Origin: Mesostigma viride
Taxonomy: Eukaryota; Streptophyta; Mesostigmatophyceae; Mesostigmatales; Mesostigmataceae
Length of the DNA stretch: 64,000 nt
Reading direction: 5' to 3'
Assembly (NCBI GenBank): GCA_009746045.1
Contig: RPFO01002049.1
Location: 46,425-110,424 of the forward strand
Part shown: positions 25,600 to 36,878 of the stretch, in pieces
Position numbering within the stretch: position 1 is the stretch's first letter
Layout: every line of letters starts with the position of its first letter
Translations under genes and position numbers: made by a program
The notes under the pieces: model-generated
Databases searched by the model: none
The model's input: the letters and a program-made list of their open reading frames with translations, nothing else
What the model was told of the DNA's origin: nothing

Positions 25600-27474
25600 A
25601 TGGCTGACGGTATTGAGCGAGGGCGACGAGAGGCCCATCGCTTCTCTCCTGCCCCTTCCCTCGTGGCAGCACTCGAGGCGGCAGAGAGAGCTACCCAAAA
25701 TCACTCACGCCCGAGTAGTGAGCGTGGCTCTAGGGGGTCATCCCCAGCACAAACCCCACGTTTGGGAGGGAATTCCTCGGCGGCTGCCGGTGCACCACCT
25801 GATAGCCCCGTAGTGAATCCCCTTAATGGACCACCAAGTGGAACATCCATCGCGGGATTGTCGGCGGGTCCGGCCCTTGGTGTAGGAGCCGGCGCGGGGG
25901 CGCAGGGGAATAATGTTACCCTGCACTACGGTAGGAGTGGGGCCCTGCCTACGGTGCTGCCGCAACCTACATTGGCCACTTGGCCCAGCAGCGCCCCGGC
26001 GCCACCCTTGTATGATAGCCGATCGCGGTCTCGCCGCGCTGCGAATCGGGCGTCCTATCATGCGCCTGGACCCCTTGGGGCTAGCCCCTTCGGCCATGCC
26101 TCGCCAAATATGGCTGGGCAGGGCCAGGGCACCGCACGGACCGGTCGGTCTTCCTTCGGGGTCGCAGGGGAGGCGATTCCCCTCCCCAACTCAGCATACG
26201 ACCGCCTGGCTCCGGGTGACCCACGAGCGCAGCACCCAGCGGCCACCGCCGCCCATCATTATGCAAGCCGCGCCCACTACCCACATGGGTATGAGCACCC
26301 GGGTGAGGATGAGTGCAGCCCCCCGGCAGGTTACCCGCGTGGGCACACCTCGCAAGGTGTGGCCGGGCCCGGGAGACCCGCGAGTATCATGGGCCATCAT
26401 GACGATGATACTCACAATGCAGGGCGACTACCACCGTTGCCCAAGCTGTCGGATATTCCCAAGTTTAAACCCGACTGCTCGTACCAAGAGTTTGAGGCTT
26501 GGGAGATTGCAGTGTCTCAGAAGATCGACATCTGGGAGACATACAATCGCAAGCTCTTGGACGAGGATATCAAGGTCAAGCTGGTGTCCAGCGAGGCACT
26601 GGCTCCCGATGTGAGACAAGCTCTCCATTGCGAAAGCGCCCTGGCCAATGGCTTCCCCAGCAGCTTGGCTGAATTATTTCGGCGAGCACGGGCCAAGTAC
26701 CTGCCACCCGACCAAGACAAGCTGGACCGGGAGGCTTTTGGGGCGTTCAAGCAGGGGAACCTGAGCTATCGGGAATATATGACCAAGTTCGAGCTTCTAG
26801 CTGGGCGGGTTGATGACCTGATGGGCCCAGAAGCCTTGGCAAGGTTCTATGAGGGCTTGCAACCCGAATTCCGGGATGAGGTGAAGCGGAAATTCGCCCA
26901 CCTCTCCTGGGCTCAATGGAACCTGCAGGACATCAAGACCTACCTAGCGGAGATAGCTCCCTTGGTGCAGCGGACCCCAAAACCCCGCGTGAATGCACTG
27001 GAACTCAATGAGCTGGGATTCGCCCCCGTGTGGGTGGATGAGCTACAGTGCGAGGTCCTGGACATTAATGCCTTGGACACTTCCCGGATTCAGTGCTACC
27101 ACTGCAACCGCGTGGGGCACATCAAACGCGAGTGCCCTGATCTCCCTCCGCTGGACCAGGCCCCGCCTGTGCAACGCAACAACTTCCAAGCGGCCTCCCC
27201 GCAAATGGCCTCGAGGCCACCACCGGCGCGAAATATGCGCACAGCTCCCAGTGCGGGTGAGCGTGCCCGACGCTTGCAACAAGCGCGCCAACAGCCCCGG
27301 CTGTACCAACAACCCAAGGCGCCCCCAAGCGCCTACCAGCAAGCTGGGCATGCCCTCAACCAACTGGATGCCGCAGACGCGGCCGAGCCTGATGATGGCT
27401 CTTCCGCGGCCGCATCCGGCCACCTGCGAGGCACACCGGTGGACGAGGGGCCTGCAGGAGAGGCGTTGGACTGA
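25600..27474 (+). pseudogene. Gag region of gypsy element 1
   Basis: Starts MADGIERGRREAHRF at 25600. A long Ala/Gly/Pro/Ser-rich N-terminal part leads to a capsid-like helical stretch (about 26440-26990) and a CCHC zinc knuckle, CYHCNRVGHIKREC (27094-27134), which in the family binds the RNA genome. A Gln/Ala-rich tail follows. Confidence 0.85.
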
Positions 27475-27654
27475 GAGGCCGGGAGGGCACTCCGGGCGAC
27501 ACCTTACCCGGCCCATGAACAAGTCGCCCAAGTTTTGTTACCATGTAATGTGGTGACAGAGACCCAGGAATGGCAAGCGGAGCCTAGCGAAGGCCCGCGG
27601 CAACTACTCCTCTTCACTGGAAGCCTACCAGACCCCCAGGGCTCTGGGCGTTGT

Positions 27655-30225
27655 TTGGAGGGCATCAAGGTCCTCATTGACAGTGGTGCGGCTACCACCT
27701 TCGTCAGTGAGGCCATAGTGCAGCGCCTGGGAGTAACCCCGACTCCCCATACCATTGCTCGGCGCGTGCGATACTCGGATGGCTACACTCAGCCATCCCC
27801 GGGCTATGGACTTGGCCCCTATCGTACAAGGCACCAGCGTGCCCATTCGCGCCACGGTCATTCCCTTACAAGCGGCTGATATCATCCTAGGGATTGACTG
27901 GCTGCACATATCCAAGGTGACCGTCTCTTTTGGTACCATGGTTACCCACTTCCCAGATGGGTCATTCTGGTTACCTGAGCGGCAGTATGCGGCCAACGGC
28001 ATGACCATCACCGATGACACGCCTGCCCTCAAGAGTGACCGTCGTCGCCTTGCGGACATTCTCATGTCCAAAAGGGAGTTCAAGCGGATGATGAGAGCCC
28101 GGCAGCCTCCTCCCGTTTACTCCATTCGTCTGGACGCCCTTGCCCACGCGCGCGGGCCCAGCGCCCAGCATGCACAGGCTGGAGTTTCGTTAAACTCGCT
28201 TGGCATGGACTTGTCGGAAGACGAGGTGAAACGACTCAACGCAGTGCTCGATCAGTATTCAGCCGTGTTTGAGGAGAAAACACCTACGTTTCCCCCGGCC
28301 AGACCGGTGCTCCACCGCATTCATTTGCAGGAGGGGCACCCACCTACCACCTCACCCATTTTTCGCATGGGGCCCGTGGAGTTGGCAGAGCTCAAGAAGA
28401 TCTTGGTCGGCTTGTTGGAGGCCGGCTTGATCGAGCCCAGCAATAGCCCTTACAGCGCGGGCGTGTTGCTGGTGCCCAAACCCAATGGGAAGTGGCGTCT
28501 GGTTACGGATTATCGCAAACTCAATGCGATCACCGTGAAGTCCAAGTATCCCCTCCCCCGCATCGATGATATATTTAATAAGGTGGAGGGCGCAAAGTAC
28601 TTTACGGTGCTCGATTGTGCAGACGGTTTTTGGCAACTTCGGATCGCCCCCGAAGATTGCCATAAAACAGCCTTTGCCACGCCTTTTGGCCATTACCAAT
28701 TCCGCGTGGCGGCCATGGGCTTGTGTAACAGCCCTGCCTCTTTTCAGATGCTCATGAACCACCTCTTTAGGTCGGTGATGGGCACTAGTCGGCTGCCCCA
28801 GGTCTCGGCAGACCTGCGCGACCCGACTATCCCGTGGGACCCGGGGACGCAGCCGTACAAACGCACCTGCGTGGCCATCTACTTGGATGACATCCTCATT
28901 TTCTCTCGCACGTTCGAGGAGCACTTGGAGGATGTTGCCGCGGTTCTGCAGATCATGGCGGATAATAAACTGTCCGCCCGCCGCAGCAAGGTAGAATCAG
29001 GCCGCAGCGTCCCCTTTTAGGCCACATTCTCTCGGACAAGGGCGTGTCCACGGACCCCGATAAGGTCGCCGCCGTCCAACAGTGGCCTGTTCCCGCGAAT
29101 GTTCGCGCCTTGCGCAGCTTCTTGGGCTTGGTATCGTATTATCGCCGCTTCATCCCGCGTTTCGCGACCATTGCGGCCCCGCTTACTCACCTCCTCAAGA
29201 AGGACGTACCGTGGGAATGGTCAGGCCTGTGTCAACAGGCCTTTGACCTGCTGAAGGCCAGGCTCGCCACTGCGCCTGTCCTCATCCTTCCGGATCCCAC
29301 CAAGCCATTCGTGGTCAATAGCGATTCTAGCAAGGTTGCTATTGGCGGTGTGCTGCTCCAAGACCATGGTCTCGGTCTCCAACCGGTCGAGTATATCTCC
29401 CGGACGATGATCCCGGCCGAAAGAAATTACCCGGTCCATCAGCAAGAGTTGTTGGCCGTGGTGTACTGTTGCCATACTTGGCGGCACCATCTTCTGGGTG
29501 CTCAGTTCAACGTGGCCATGGCCGAACCCGACCCTGCGGACCCGTACCGCTTGATCATCCAGACCGACCATCGGCCCCTCACGCACTTGTTGACGCAGCC
29601 CACGCTTACGCCACGCCAAGCCCGTTGGCTTGAATATTTGGCACAGTTCGGTCCGTTCAAGATCGAATATGTCAAGGGCCTTGACAACACGGTCCCTGAC
29701 GCCCTGTCGCGTCGCCCCGACTATTGGTTTTATGAGGATCTTGACGTTTTGGCCACGACGTTGATCCCCTCCCATGGTCCCGTCGCCCCCTTTGGCGACC
29801 GCTTGAGCGACCCGATGAGCCCCTTCCTCTTCTGTGGCGCCACAACCGCGGAGGTTGACACTGTTGACCATTCCGTGCGCCTCGCCGGCAGCACCCCTGC
29901 ACGTGAGGGCACGTGCGCAGCCGCAGGGGGGGGAAGGACTTCGGCCCCGTATAGCCATGTGGTGCCGGCGACAGGAGTTTACCCTCCAATGCAGCCCGTT
30001 GGAGAGGCATTCACGTTGGCAAATACTGCAACAACGGTCGTCATCAGCTCGGACCTAGAGCGCCTCATCTCGCGCTTCACGGTCACTGAGGACAAGGCAA
30101 ATGAAGCCATAGCTGCCCGCCCTCAGAGCATGGACGGCTACCCAGCCAAGTTCCTCGCCGCCTTCTTGAGCGTTTTCCCACTGGAGGCGCTCAGTGCGGG
30201 ATGTCAACCTGGCCAAACGCCATGA
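27655..30225 (+). pseudogene. Pol region of gypsy element 1: protease, RT, RNase H
   Basis: Protease: VLIDSGAATTFVSE near 27670. Reverse transcriptase: VPKPNGKWRLVTDYRKLN near 28470, and YLDDILIFSRTFEEHL with the YLDD box at 28879-28890. RNase H: SDSSKVAIGGVLLQ near 29320 and IIQTDHRPLTHLL near 29560. The reading is that of a Ty3/gypsy element. Only the parts I can recognise are listed. Confidence 0.85.
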
Positions 30226-30561
30226 TGCACGCGCCGGCGAGCGGCAACTCACCTTCCAGCACGCCCTAGTCCAGGCCAATGGCCTGCCTCTTCCCGAGCC
30301 GGCTGAGGCCGCGCCGGCTGAGCGTGTCCACCGGCGTCAACGCCCGGCCGCACCTCTGCGCGGGCATGGCCGTGGGGGCCCCGCTCGTGGGGGTCACCGC
30401 CCGAGCCCTTACCGCCCGGCGCCGTAAATCATCACCTGAACCGATGGTGACAATTGGCACGTTGCCTGCCCTGGAATTAGGGAACAGTGACCATGTATAT
30501 ACAGTCATTTATAAGTCCCGGCTACAGGAGTAGCCGCCTCTTTTGTTGGGGGGGGGAGGTG

Positions 30562-31294
30562 TGTTGCACGGATGCAACATGCCATTTGTGGTATTAAATT
30601 ATCCGTCCCGGTCGATCGGCGCCGACCGTAATCCGGCGCCAGTGCCGAGGCCATAGTATAGTTGGCAGCCGAGGCAATTCGTGTGGAAGTAAGTGTAGAA
30701 GTTTTGCTGACGAACTTGGCTTTGCGCCGTAGGCAGACCTAGCGCCTGAACGGGAGTTACGGGACAGCCAAGTGGCACTGCACATGCGTTATGATGGTAC
30801 CTACGGACATTTGGATATTTTTCAGGAGAGACCTCTAGCCGTACTGGTCTTTAATGTGTTCTAGACGGTTCGAGAAGCCCGTCCCCGCGGACCTCACGTC
30901 ATGCCTGGTTGGCAGCGCCAGGCGCAGCCACCAACGGGGACGAAGGGACAAAATAGGAAGGCACGAGCTATGCCAGCAATCCGGACCTTGTACCGTAATT
31001 TACCACGTTGCTCTACAGATTATTTACCATCGCTTAATCCTGGAGTGTAAATCTCCTGTGGGCTCGAGTGTAAATCCCTCGCCTACTGGGTGTAAGTCTT
31101 CCCGCATTGAGTGTTTTAATCTGTGTGGTAACATTGTAATATACGAAACCGGTTTTCCGGGTTTGAGCTTATTCGTATTGTGTAACAAGTATTCTTAAGC
31201 CACCATCGTGCGCTGTGACGCATAGGAAGTCAAAGGTCTTTCGCATTCATTCTCAATCACTAAGGCGCTATTTTAAATAGCCATACGTGTTAAA
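30562..31294 (+). repeat. Right LTR of gypsy element 1
   Basis: 733 bases, near-identical to the left LTR. It carries a 17-base insertion (about GACCGTAATCCGGCGCC) after TCGATCGGCGCC. Confidence 0.92.
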
Positions 31295-31295
31295 A

Positions 31296-31975
31296 ATCAC
31301 AAGCGTCCGCGGCCCTGCACCAACTCGCTGATGAAGCCATGGCGTCATTGGAAACCCCTTGCACACTATGCCGGATGCCACTGTCAGCATCCAGCCGCTC
31401 CGCTCCGCCGAACAGCGACCCTGCCATGGATACCCGCGAGGAGGCCTTTTCTGCTGAGGAAGCTGTCGAGTTTTTTACCTGGCAAATGGCCAGGCCTTAA
31501 CGCCATCATGCGCCTGTCCCGAGCTGCCGCCCTCACCATCCTGCACCTGGCTGCCGAGAAAAAGTGCGAGACCCGGGACTGCAACCAACAGGTTACCCAC
31601 CTGTCGGACTTTCTCCACGACAACCCCGACGACACTGACCTCTGCCTCGCAGTCTGGTGGACGTGCTCCCGTCTTTCCGTCAGCGCCCTTGAGCGCTTTG
31701 TCAAGGCCTCTCTGGACCTGGGAGCCGACCCCACTGTTGCTGCCGCCATCGACACCACCGCCAGGCAAGTCGCCAATACCTGCTTCGATCACCTCCCCTC
31801 CCTCCTCAACGCTGCCCTCAACCCTGTCCACGACCACCTCGCCACCCACCACGCCCATTCCACACACGCCGACACCTCCATCCACTCCGCCATCACCCAC
31901 ATATTGCAGCTGCCAGGACTGCAGCAGCAGCAGCAGCAGCTCCTCCACCAGCTCCAGCAACAACTTGCCGCCTCC
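31296..31975 (+). CDS. Coding-like segment of unknown family
   Basis: Two successive open stretches look coding by composition. The first gives LADEAMASLETPCTLC and REEAFSAEEAVEFFTW; the second gives AIMRLSRAAALTILHLAAE, DDTDLCLAVWWTCSRL, LERFVKASLDLGADP and a Gln/Leu-rich helical tail ending near 31975, where a LINE tail begins. The two lie in different frames, so this is broken or spliced. I recognise no family; an ORF1-like or gag-like origin in a mobile element is possible. Confidence 0.35.
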
Positions 31976-32110
31976 ATTAATTCATTAATTAATAGACACG
32001 TGACTGCGTCACGTGAGCATAAGTCCTCAGTGGGAGGGGAACATCAATTAATTAGGAACATAACTCCGTTGGGAGTATCTGTAGCACATAGCCCTTGAGC
32101 TGAGGCCTAG
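31976..32110 (-). mobile_element. Two short LINE 3' tails
   Basis: TTAATTAATTAATAG followed by the hairpin CACGTGACTGCGTCACGTG and GGGAGGGGAACAT, then ATTAATTAGGAACATAACTC with GTAGCACATA. They represent two LINE 3' UTR types placed side by side. Confidence 0.75.
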
Positions 32111-32194
32111 CCTTTTTAGTCATGTACATGTGTGCCTATGATGAGCCACCCTCCAGATGATGCCTAGCTTTATTTAATTATGCCGTGCCCATGC

Positions 32195-32395
32195 AGGGAG
32201 TCACTCTCTGCTGAGAAGCCATGCCCTAGCTCTTGTATAGCTATGCCGATCTTCCCCACCTATGACGGGCTCCCCTTAGCTGGGAGTTGCCCGAGATTCT
32301 GGGTGGTGCAGGTGCCCTAGTGCACCTATAGAGCAAGTGTTGTTTACATTCCCACCCTTGCAGGAAGTAGCTTGAATTGAATTGAATTGAATTGT
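32195..32395 (+). mobile_element. LINE 3'-UTR fragment, plus orientation
   Basis: GAGAAGCCATGCCCTAGC, CCCCTTAGCTGGGAGTTG and CCTTGCAGGAAGTAGCTT match the reverse complement of 32440-32640. It ends in a (TTGAA)n run that is shared with the opposite-facing LINE starting at 32381. Confidence 0.7.
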
Positions 32396-34640
32396 AACAT
32401 AACTCCGTTGGGAGAATATGTAGCACATATCCCTGAGAAGGGGCATATGGCTTTTAATACATTCTAGGCTACTTCCTGCAAGAGTGGAATGTAAGCAACA
32501 CTTGCTCTAGGTGCACCAGGGCACCCGCACCCTCATGGTCTATCACGCTATGCCCAGCTAAGGGGGAGTATGCCATGGGGGGGAAGATCATCATGGCTAT
32601 ACAAGGGCTAGGGCATGGCTTCTCGACAGAGAGCATCTCTCTGCATAGGCATAGCATAGCTAAATTCTTAATGCAACATCCATGGGGGTCCCATTATAGG
32701 CATGGCTTGGCTAAATTCTGAAGGCAACATATGGGGGCCATTATGGGCGCACATGCGCGTGGGCCACATGCTAGGCTAAGCCTGACTAATCTACACTACT
32801 GGTATATATATTATTCCTAGTCTGAGGTGGCAGGAGGGGGCTGCCAGGGCTTGTGGTCAACGTGGATGACCGCCCCCCTCCAGTAGACCGGCTTCCCCCT
32901 TGCGCTCTGCCGGAGCTGAAGGTAGGTCGGCCATAGCTCGTGTCGCCGCTGTTGCTGGGCCAGGGTCAAGTCGTCGTCCAGCGTGAAGCGAGTCTCCGAG
33001 AGCTTCTTGCGGCATTTAAGGAACGCCAGCTTGTCCGCCATGTACTTAAAGGTGAGGAGCACGGGTGCCAGGCCAGCCTTCCCCCGCGTGTTGCGGGCCC
33101 GACCCTTGGAACGGGCGCAACAATGGAATAAATTATGTATTTTGGCTTGTTGTCATAGTCCGTAGGACTTTGGGACTCATTTCGGGACTTAATTGGGGAA
33201 TTGTCCCTTGGTCAGGACTTTTGTATGGAATTATGACAGATGTATTATTCGGACTAGTTATTTTGGGCCTAGGTTGATGTATGAGATCTTCTAGGGGCCG
33301 GTGCAGTCGCGCCGCGCTGCGTACTTTATAGCTGGTTGAGATATTGTACTCATGCGTGGATTCTGTAGCCTGGCGAGGGTCGATGTCGACCCGAGGATCT
33401 TGTGTGGACTGCATGTTTCGGAATTCTCTGGAAGGTCGGCGTCATGTCGGCGCCACTTGCCAGCTTGGTGGCAGACCTAGGTGAAATTGGTCCGAGGACG
33501 AGAGTCTCGTCCTCTTGGTTTGATGAATGTAAACGGTGCGATGACGCCTTCACATTAAACCTGGGGCAACTATCCATTTGTAATTGGTATTGCTAGCCAT
33601 TATATGTGTGCATTAAATAGCTTGGCATCAAGCCGCGGTGCCAGGTATCTCACGACCCCAGTCGTGAAGTGCAATCTGCATTAGGCCACCTTGATTCTTC
33701 CTATTACCGGCATAGTTGATCTTTCGCGACGTAGCTCAGGTTTAGGTGTAAATCTGGGTTCGTTAATGCACCGCGCGCGGGGGAGGCGGACAGCCGACAT
33801 GTCCAGCTCACCAGTGAGTAACATGGGGGCAAAAATGGCGCGCTTAAATGCCTCAAGAAGGCTCGTGGAGGTCTCACCTGCCGGCTGGTCGAAGTGCTTG
33901 ACGATGACTGATTGTGGCTGCGCCGGGCGATGTCGGCTTCCTCGCGAAGGTCGAGGGCTTGTTGCTTGAGTTGTGCCGAGATGGTGGAGGTGGTGGAGGT
34001 GGTGTGCTGCTTAAGCAAGTCCGCCCAGGTGGAGGGAGCACCGCCGGCCGGGCCAGCAGGCGCCGGCTGGGCGGCGATGTCCTTCACCGCCTGGGCGGTG
34101 AGGCCGGCGGTGTCATGCAAGCTCTCAAGGGCGTTGGCGGTGGCTTGAAGGCGTTGGTCGAGTTCGAGGAGCTGGGCTTTGATGTCGGCAGTGGAGGCGG
34201 AAATGGCAGTGGAGGTGGCGGTGTCAGAGGTGAGGAAGTTCAGCAGCCAGCGGACCACCCATTGCTGCGACGTCAGCAGCAAGGGGGGTCACGTGCTGCT
34301 GAAAGGCTTCCCGGTGAGGATGGAACGGAGGGTGGAGGCGGAGATGGATGGAGCCCAGATCTCGCCGTCAGAGCGCTGGAGAAGGGAGTTGAGGACGGCG
34401 TGCTGGAGTTCGGGGCGGGGGCAGCCAAGCATGGCGCCGTGGGCTAGCCAGGGGCTGCCGTTGCTGCAGAGGAGGCGACCTTGGTCGTAGAGATGGATGC
34501 ACAGGTCGTAAAGCGAGGCGTAGTCCCCGAAGAAGATGCAGTGCAGAGCATCGGCCGGAGACATGTTGGTCCAGTCGTGATCATTGACCTGGAAAGGTTG
34601 GAGCCGGCAGCGCGGTTCCGAGGGGCGTGAAGACCCTCCT
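32381..34640 (-). mobile_element. ORF1-only LINE copy, interrupted
   Basis: Read on the minus strand: an N-terminal part (MSPADALHCIFFGDYASLYD, 34564-34289), a coiled-coil part (ADIKAQLLELDQRLQATANA, with TWADLLKQ, within 34282-33704), about 570 bases without similarity (33131-33703), then the C-terminal ORF1 part ending DHKPWQPPPATSD at 32817, a 3' UTR and an (ATTCA)n tail. The TWADLLK segment and the DDDLTLAQQQRRHELWP tail are typical of LINE ORF1 RNA-binding proteins. No reverse transcriptase lies between ORF1 and the 3' UTR. The copy has at least one frame change near 34285 and the 33.1-33.7 kb interruption. Confidence 0.6.
32817..33130 (-). pseudogene. LINE ORF1 C-terminal part
   Basis: About 100 codons: SKGRARNTRGKAGLAPVLLT, FKYMADKLAFLKCRKKL, DDDLTLAQQQRRHELWP, KPVYWRGAVIHVD, then stop at 32817. 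The DDDLT-x2-QQ-x2-R pattern followed by a basic WRG segment is seen at the end of L1-like ORF1 proteins. A second, shorter copy is at 63722-63826. Confidence 0.6.
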
Positions 34641-34649
34641 GTTTTATTA

Positions 34650-34746
34650 TATTAGGAAGTAGCTTAGAATGTATTATAGGCTCATATGCCCCATCTCTGG
34701 GCTATGTGCTACATATACTCCCAACGGAGTTATGTTCCTAATTAAT
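34650..34746 (+). mobile_element. LINE 3' end, plus orientation
   Basis: GGAAGTAGCTTAGAATGTAT, then GTGCTACATATACTCCCAAC and GTTATGTTCCTAATTAATTA: the 3' UTR and microsatellite tail of the LINE family, 5'-truncated. Confidence 0.75.
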
Positions 34747-34797
34747 TAATAGCCCTTGAGAAGGGGCATATGGCCTATTTATTAATTAATTAATTAA

Positions 34798-36515
34798 CTC
34801 GTCGTCTGTCCCAACTCAGTCCTAATAATAGGACTGAGTTGACCTTTTTCAACCGTGTGTAGTGACTAGGTGGGGGGTCCATCCAAGATGCTTAGACGTG
34901 GGTCTATGGAGTATTTGATGTCCTCTTGCTGGCAAAAATACTACATCAGTGAAAACTTGACCCAAACTCCTAAAAATTACATGGATGTATGGCACCGTCG
35001 GCGAATTTGCATTTTTGTGTGGAAGCATGAGTGGCAAAAATTGAATAAATTCCATATGCATGTTAAAAAAATACAGGCATGTAAACAATATAGTTCTTGA
35101 CCTGTGGCAAAAAACTGGACTCAATTTGGCCACTGGCACTGCCTGAAACACGCCAAATACTGCCAGTCCTATACATAGGACTGGGCCATGCTAGCAATTG
35201 GCAAGCATGTAAGTGCGGTCATACTTCATAGTAGCGTGGCCACAAAGCATGTCAATCAGCCCATTTCCCTTCAGGCATAATAGGAAAACATACTTGCATC
35301 ATCATATTGCAGTTATATTGTACCTTAGTATGTGTAAAAGCCTATGCATACATATAGGGAATGCGTATGGATACGTAGCTACAAAGGGATGTATTATAAG
35401 TAATAACCACCGATATAATGGGTAGGTTAGTCACATTTAATTGTTCTTTACAAGAATGGACATGGATAAAACTGTATTACCTTGCCATGACATGGCCAAG
35501 ATACCTGCTGGCACATGATGACAGTGGTTTATCACCAAGATTTTTCACTCGCCCGTATAAGCTTGACAGTACCCTTGACGCAGCCCATGACCACACAATC
35601 ATGCAGTATAAACATAGCAAGAGAATAACTAACATCTATGAAAGCGTTTTAACCCATTCAGCACCTAAAACCTTGTACAGCCACGCTACGGTAAGGCAAA
35701 TGCCTGGTAAGATCATCTAAAAAGATGGTTTTAGAGAGGGGCAGGCAACGGTCAAGAAAGAGCAGCAAGACTCAAAACTGACAGCGCATCGCAAGCTTAA
35801 ACTCATGTAAGAATACCAAGAAACGATGAAGCAGCGATATTCCAGCTTCACCTGGCACGGCTGGCGTTACCTTGGCCCAGGCGGTGCCTGCAAAAGTGGC
35901 ACTTTGCGGCACACAACCCATGACGTGACAGAGTGGTCGAAATCATCAAATCTTTACTGCCACTAGACTTAATCTACGACAATACATGATAAAAGGTAGA
36001 AAGAAACCTATAAACCCTTCGATTTGATCCGGGAATCAATTGTAGTAATCCATTCCGTCGACCTGCCTAATCGCAGATTTTTCCAGCAAGAACAGTGCCG
36101 ACACCCAGTAAATCGCATCCCCGCGAGGTTAAAATTCACTTGTATCATCTTTAGGACATAAAAAATCTATTTCCTGGGTTTGGCCCGCAAAATCGTCCGA
36201 AAACGTAAACTGCATGCATGGGCGCAAGCCGCCATGGCTAGGTCGTGCATTTCCGGAACTCACGTTTCGCGTGAAAATGTACCCTTACCACCTGTACTTT
36301 CACCGTACGGTTAGCCGCCCAAACCAAATCCAAAAAAATCCCAAAAATATGTCCAAGAAAGATCTTTTCAAGTAGTATTTGAATAAATTTTGAGAAAATT
36401 TTTCTGCCAAATATTCCGACCGGGGCGAATTTTCTACAAAACCTCAAAATTAGGTCCTAAAATTAGGACTGAGTTGAACTCAGTCCTAAAATTAGGACCA
36501 GGGACAGACGACGAG
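34798..36515. mobile_element. TTAA-flanked DNA transposon, 1,718 bp, non-autonomous
   Basis: Perfect 15-bp terminal inverted repeats, CTCGTCGTCTGTCCC (34798-34812) and its complement (36501-36515), are flanked on both sides by TTAA (34794-34797, 36516-36519). Next to the termini are palindromes built on GGACTGAGTT/AACTCAGTCC. No open frame inside resembles a transposase. TTAA duplication is the mark of piggyBac-type elements; the family is inferred from that alone. The right end matches the copy at 63837-64000. Confidence 0.8.
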
Positions 36516-36680
36516 TTAATTAATAGACACGTGACTGCGTCACGTGAGCATAAGTCCTCAGTGGGAGGGGAACATGGGATGGAATGGATGGTATAAGCTA
36601 TCTATAGGTCCTACTTACACTGAGGGGTGTGGGCACCGCGGCCCGAATCGCTATGAATGCCATACTTGGTCACACGCCTA
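36516..36680 (-). mobile_element. LINE 3' end with CACGTGAC hairpin
   Basis: (TTAA)n tail, CACGTGACTGCGTCACGTG, GGGAGGGGAACAT, then CACCGCGGCCCGAATCGC. It matches the 3' end of the LINE at 36879-37445, which makes two tandem copies 370 bases apart. Confidence 0.75.
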
Positions 36681-36878
36681 TAATACATTCTAAGCTACTT
36701 CCTGCAAGGGTGGGAATGTAAACAACACTTGCTCTAGGTGCACTAGGGCACCTGCACCACCCAGAGTCTCGGGCAACTCCCAGCTAAGGGGAGCCCGTCA
36801 TAGGTGGGGAAGATCATCATGGCTATACAAGAGCTAGGGCATGGCTTCTCGACAGAGAGCATCTCTCTGCATAGGCAT
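36681..36878 (-). mobile_element. LINE 3'-UTR fragment
   Basis: AATACATTCTAAGCTACTTC through GCATCTCTCTGCATAGGC, colinear with 32455-32650 and 13455-13640. It sits between two copies of another LINE type. Confidence 0.7.

Larger units (their letters stand above)
24211..31294 (+). mobile_element. Ty3/gypsy LTR retrotransposon, young but broken
   Basis: Two LTRs (24211-24926 and 30562-31294) flank gag and pol. The host repeat AATCA ends at 24210 and recurs at 31295-31299 as a 5-bp target duplication. A G-rich polypurine tract (about 30546-30560) abuts the right LTR, and a primer-binding-like TGGACTCGGAGG lies at 24928-24939. Parts in order: gag with zinc knuckle, aspartic protease, reverse transcriptase, RNase H. 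The LTRs differ by two substitutions that I could see and one 17-base insertion, so the insertion is recent. Coding is broken, with about three breaks. GC content is higher than in the AT-rich flanks. Confidence 0.92.
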
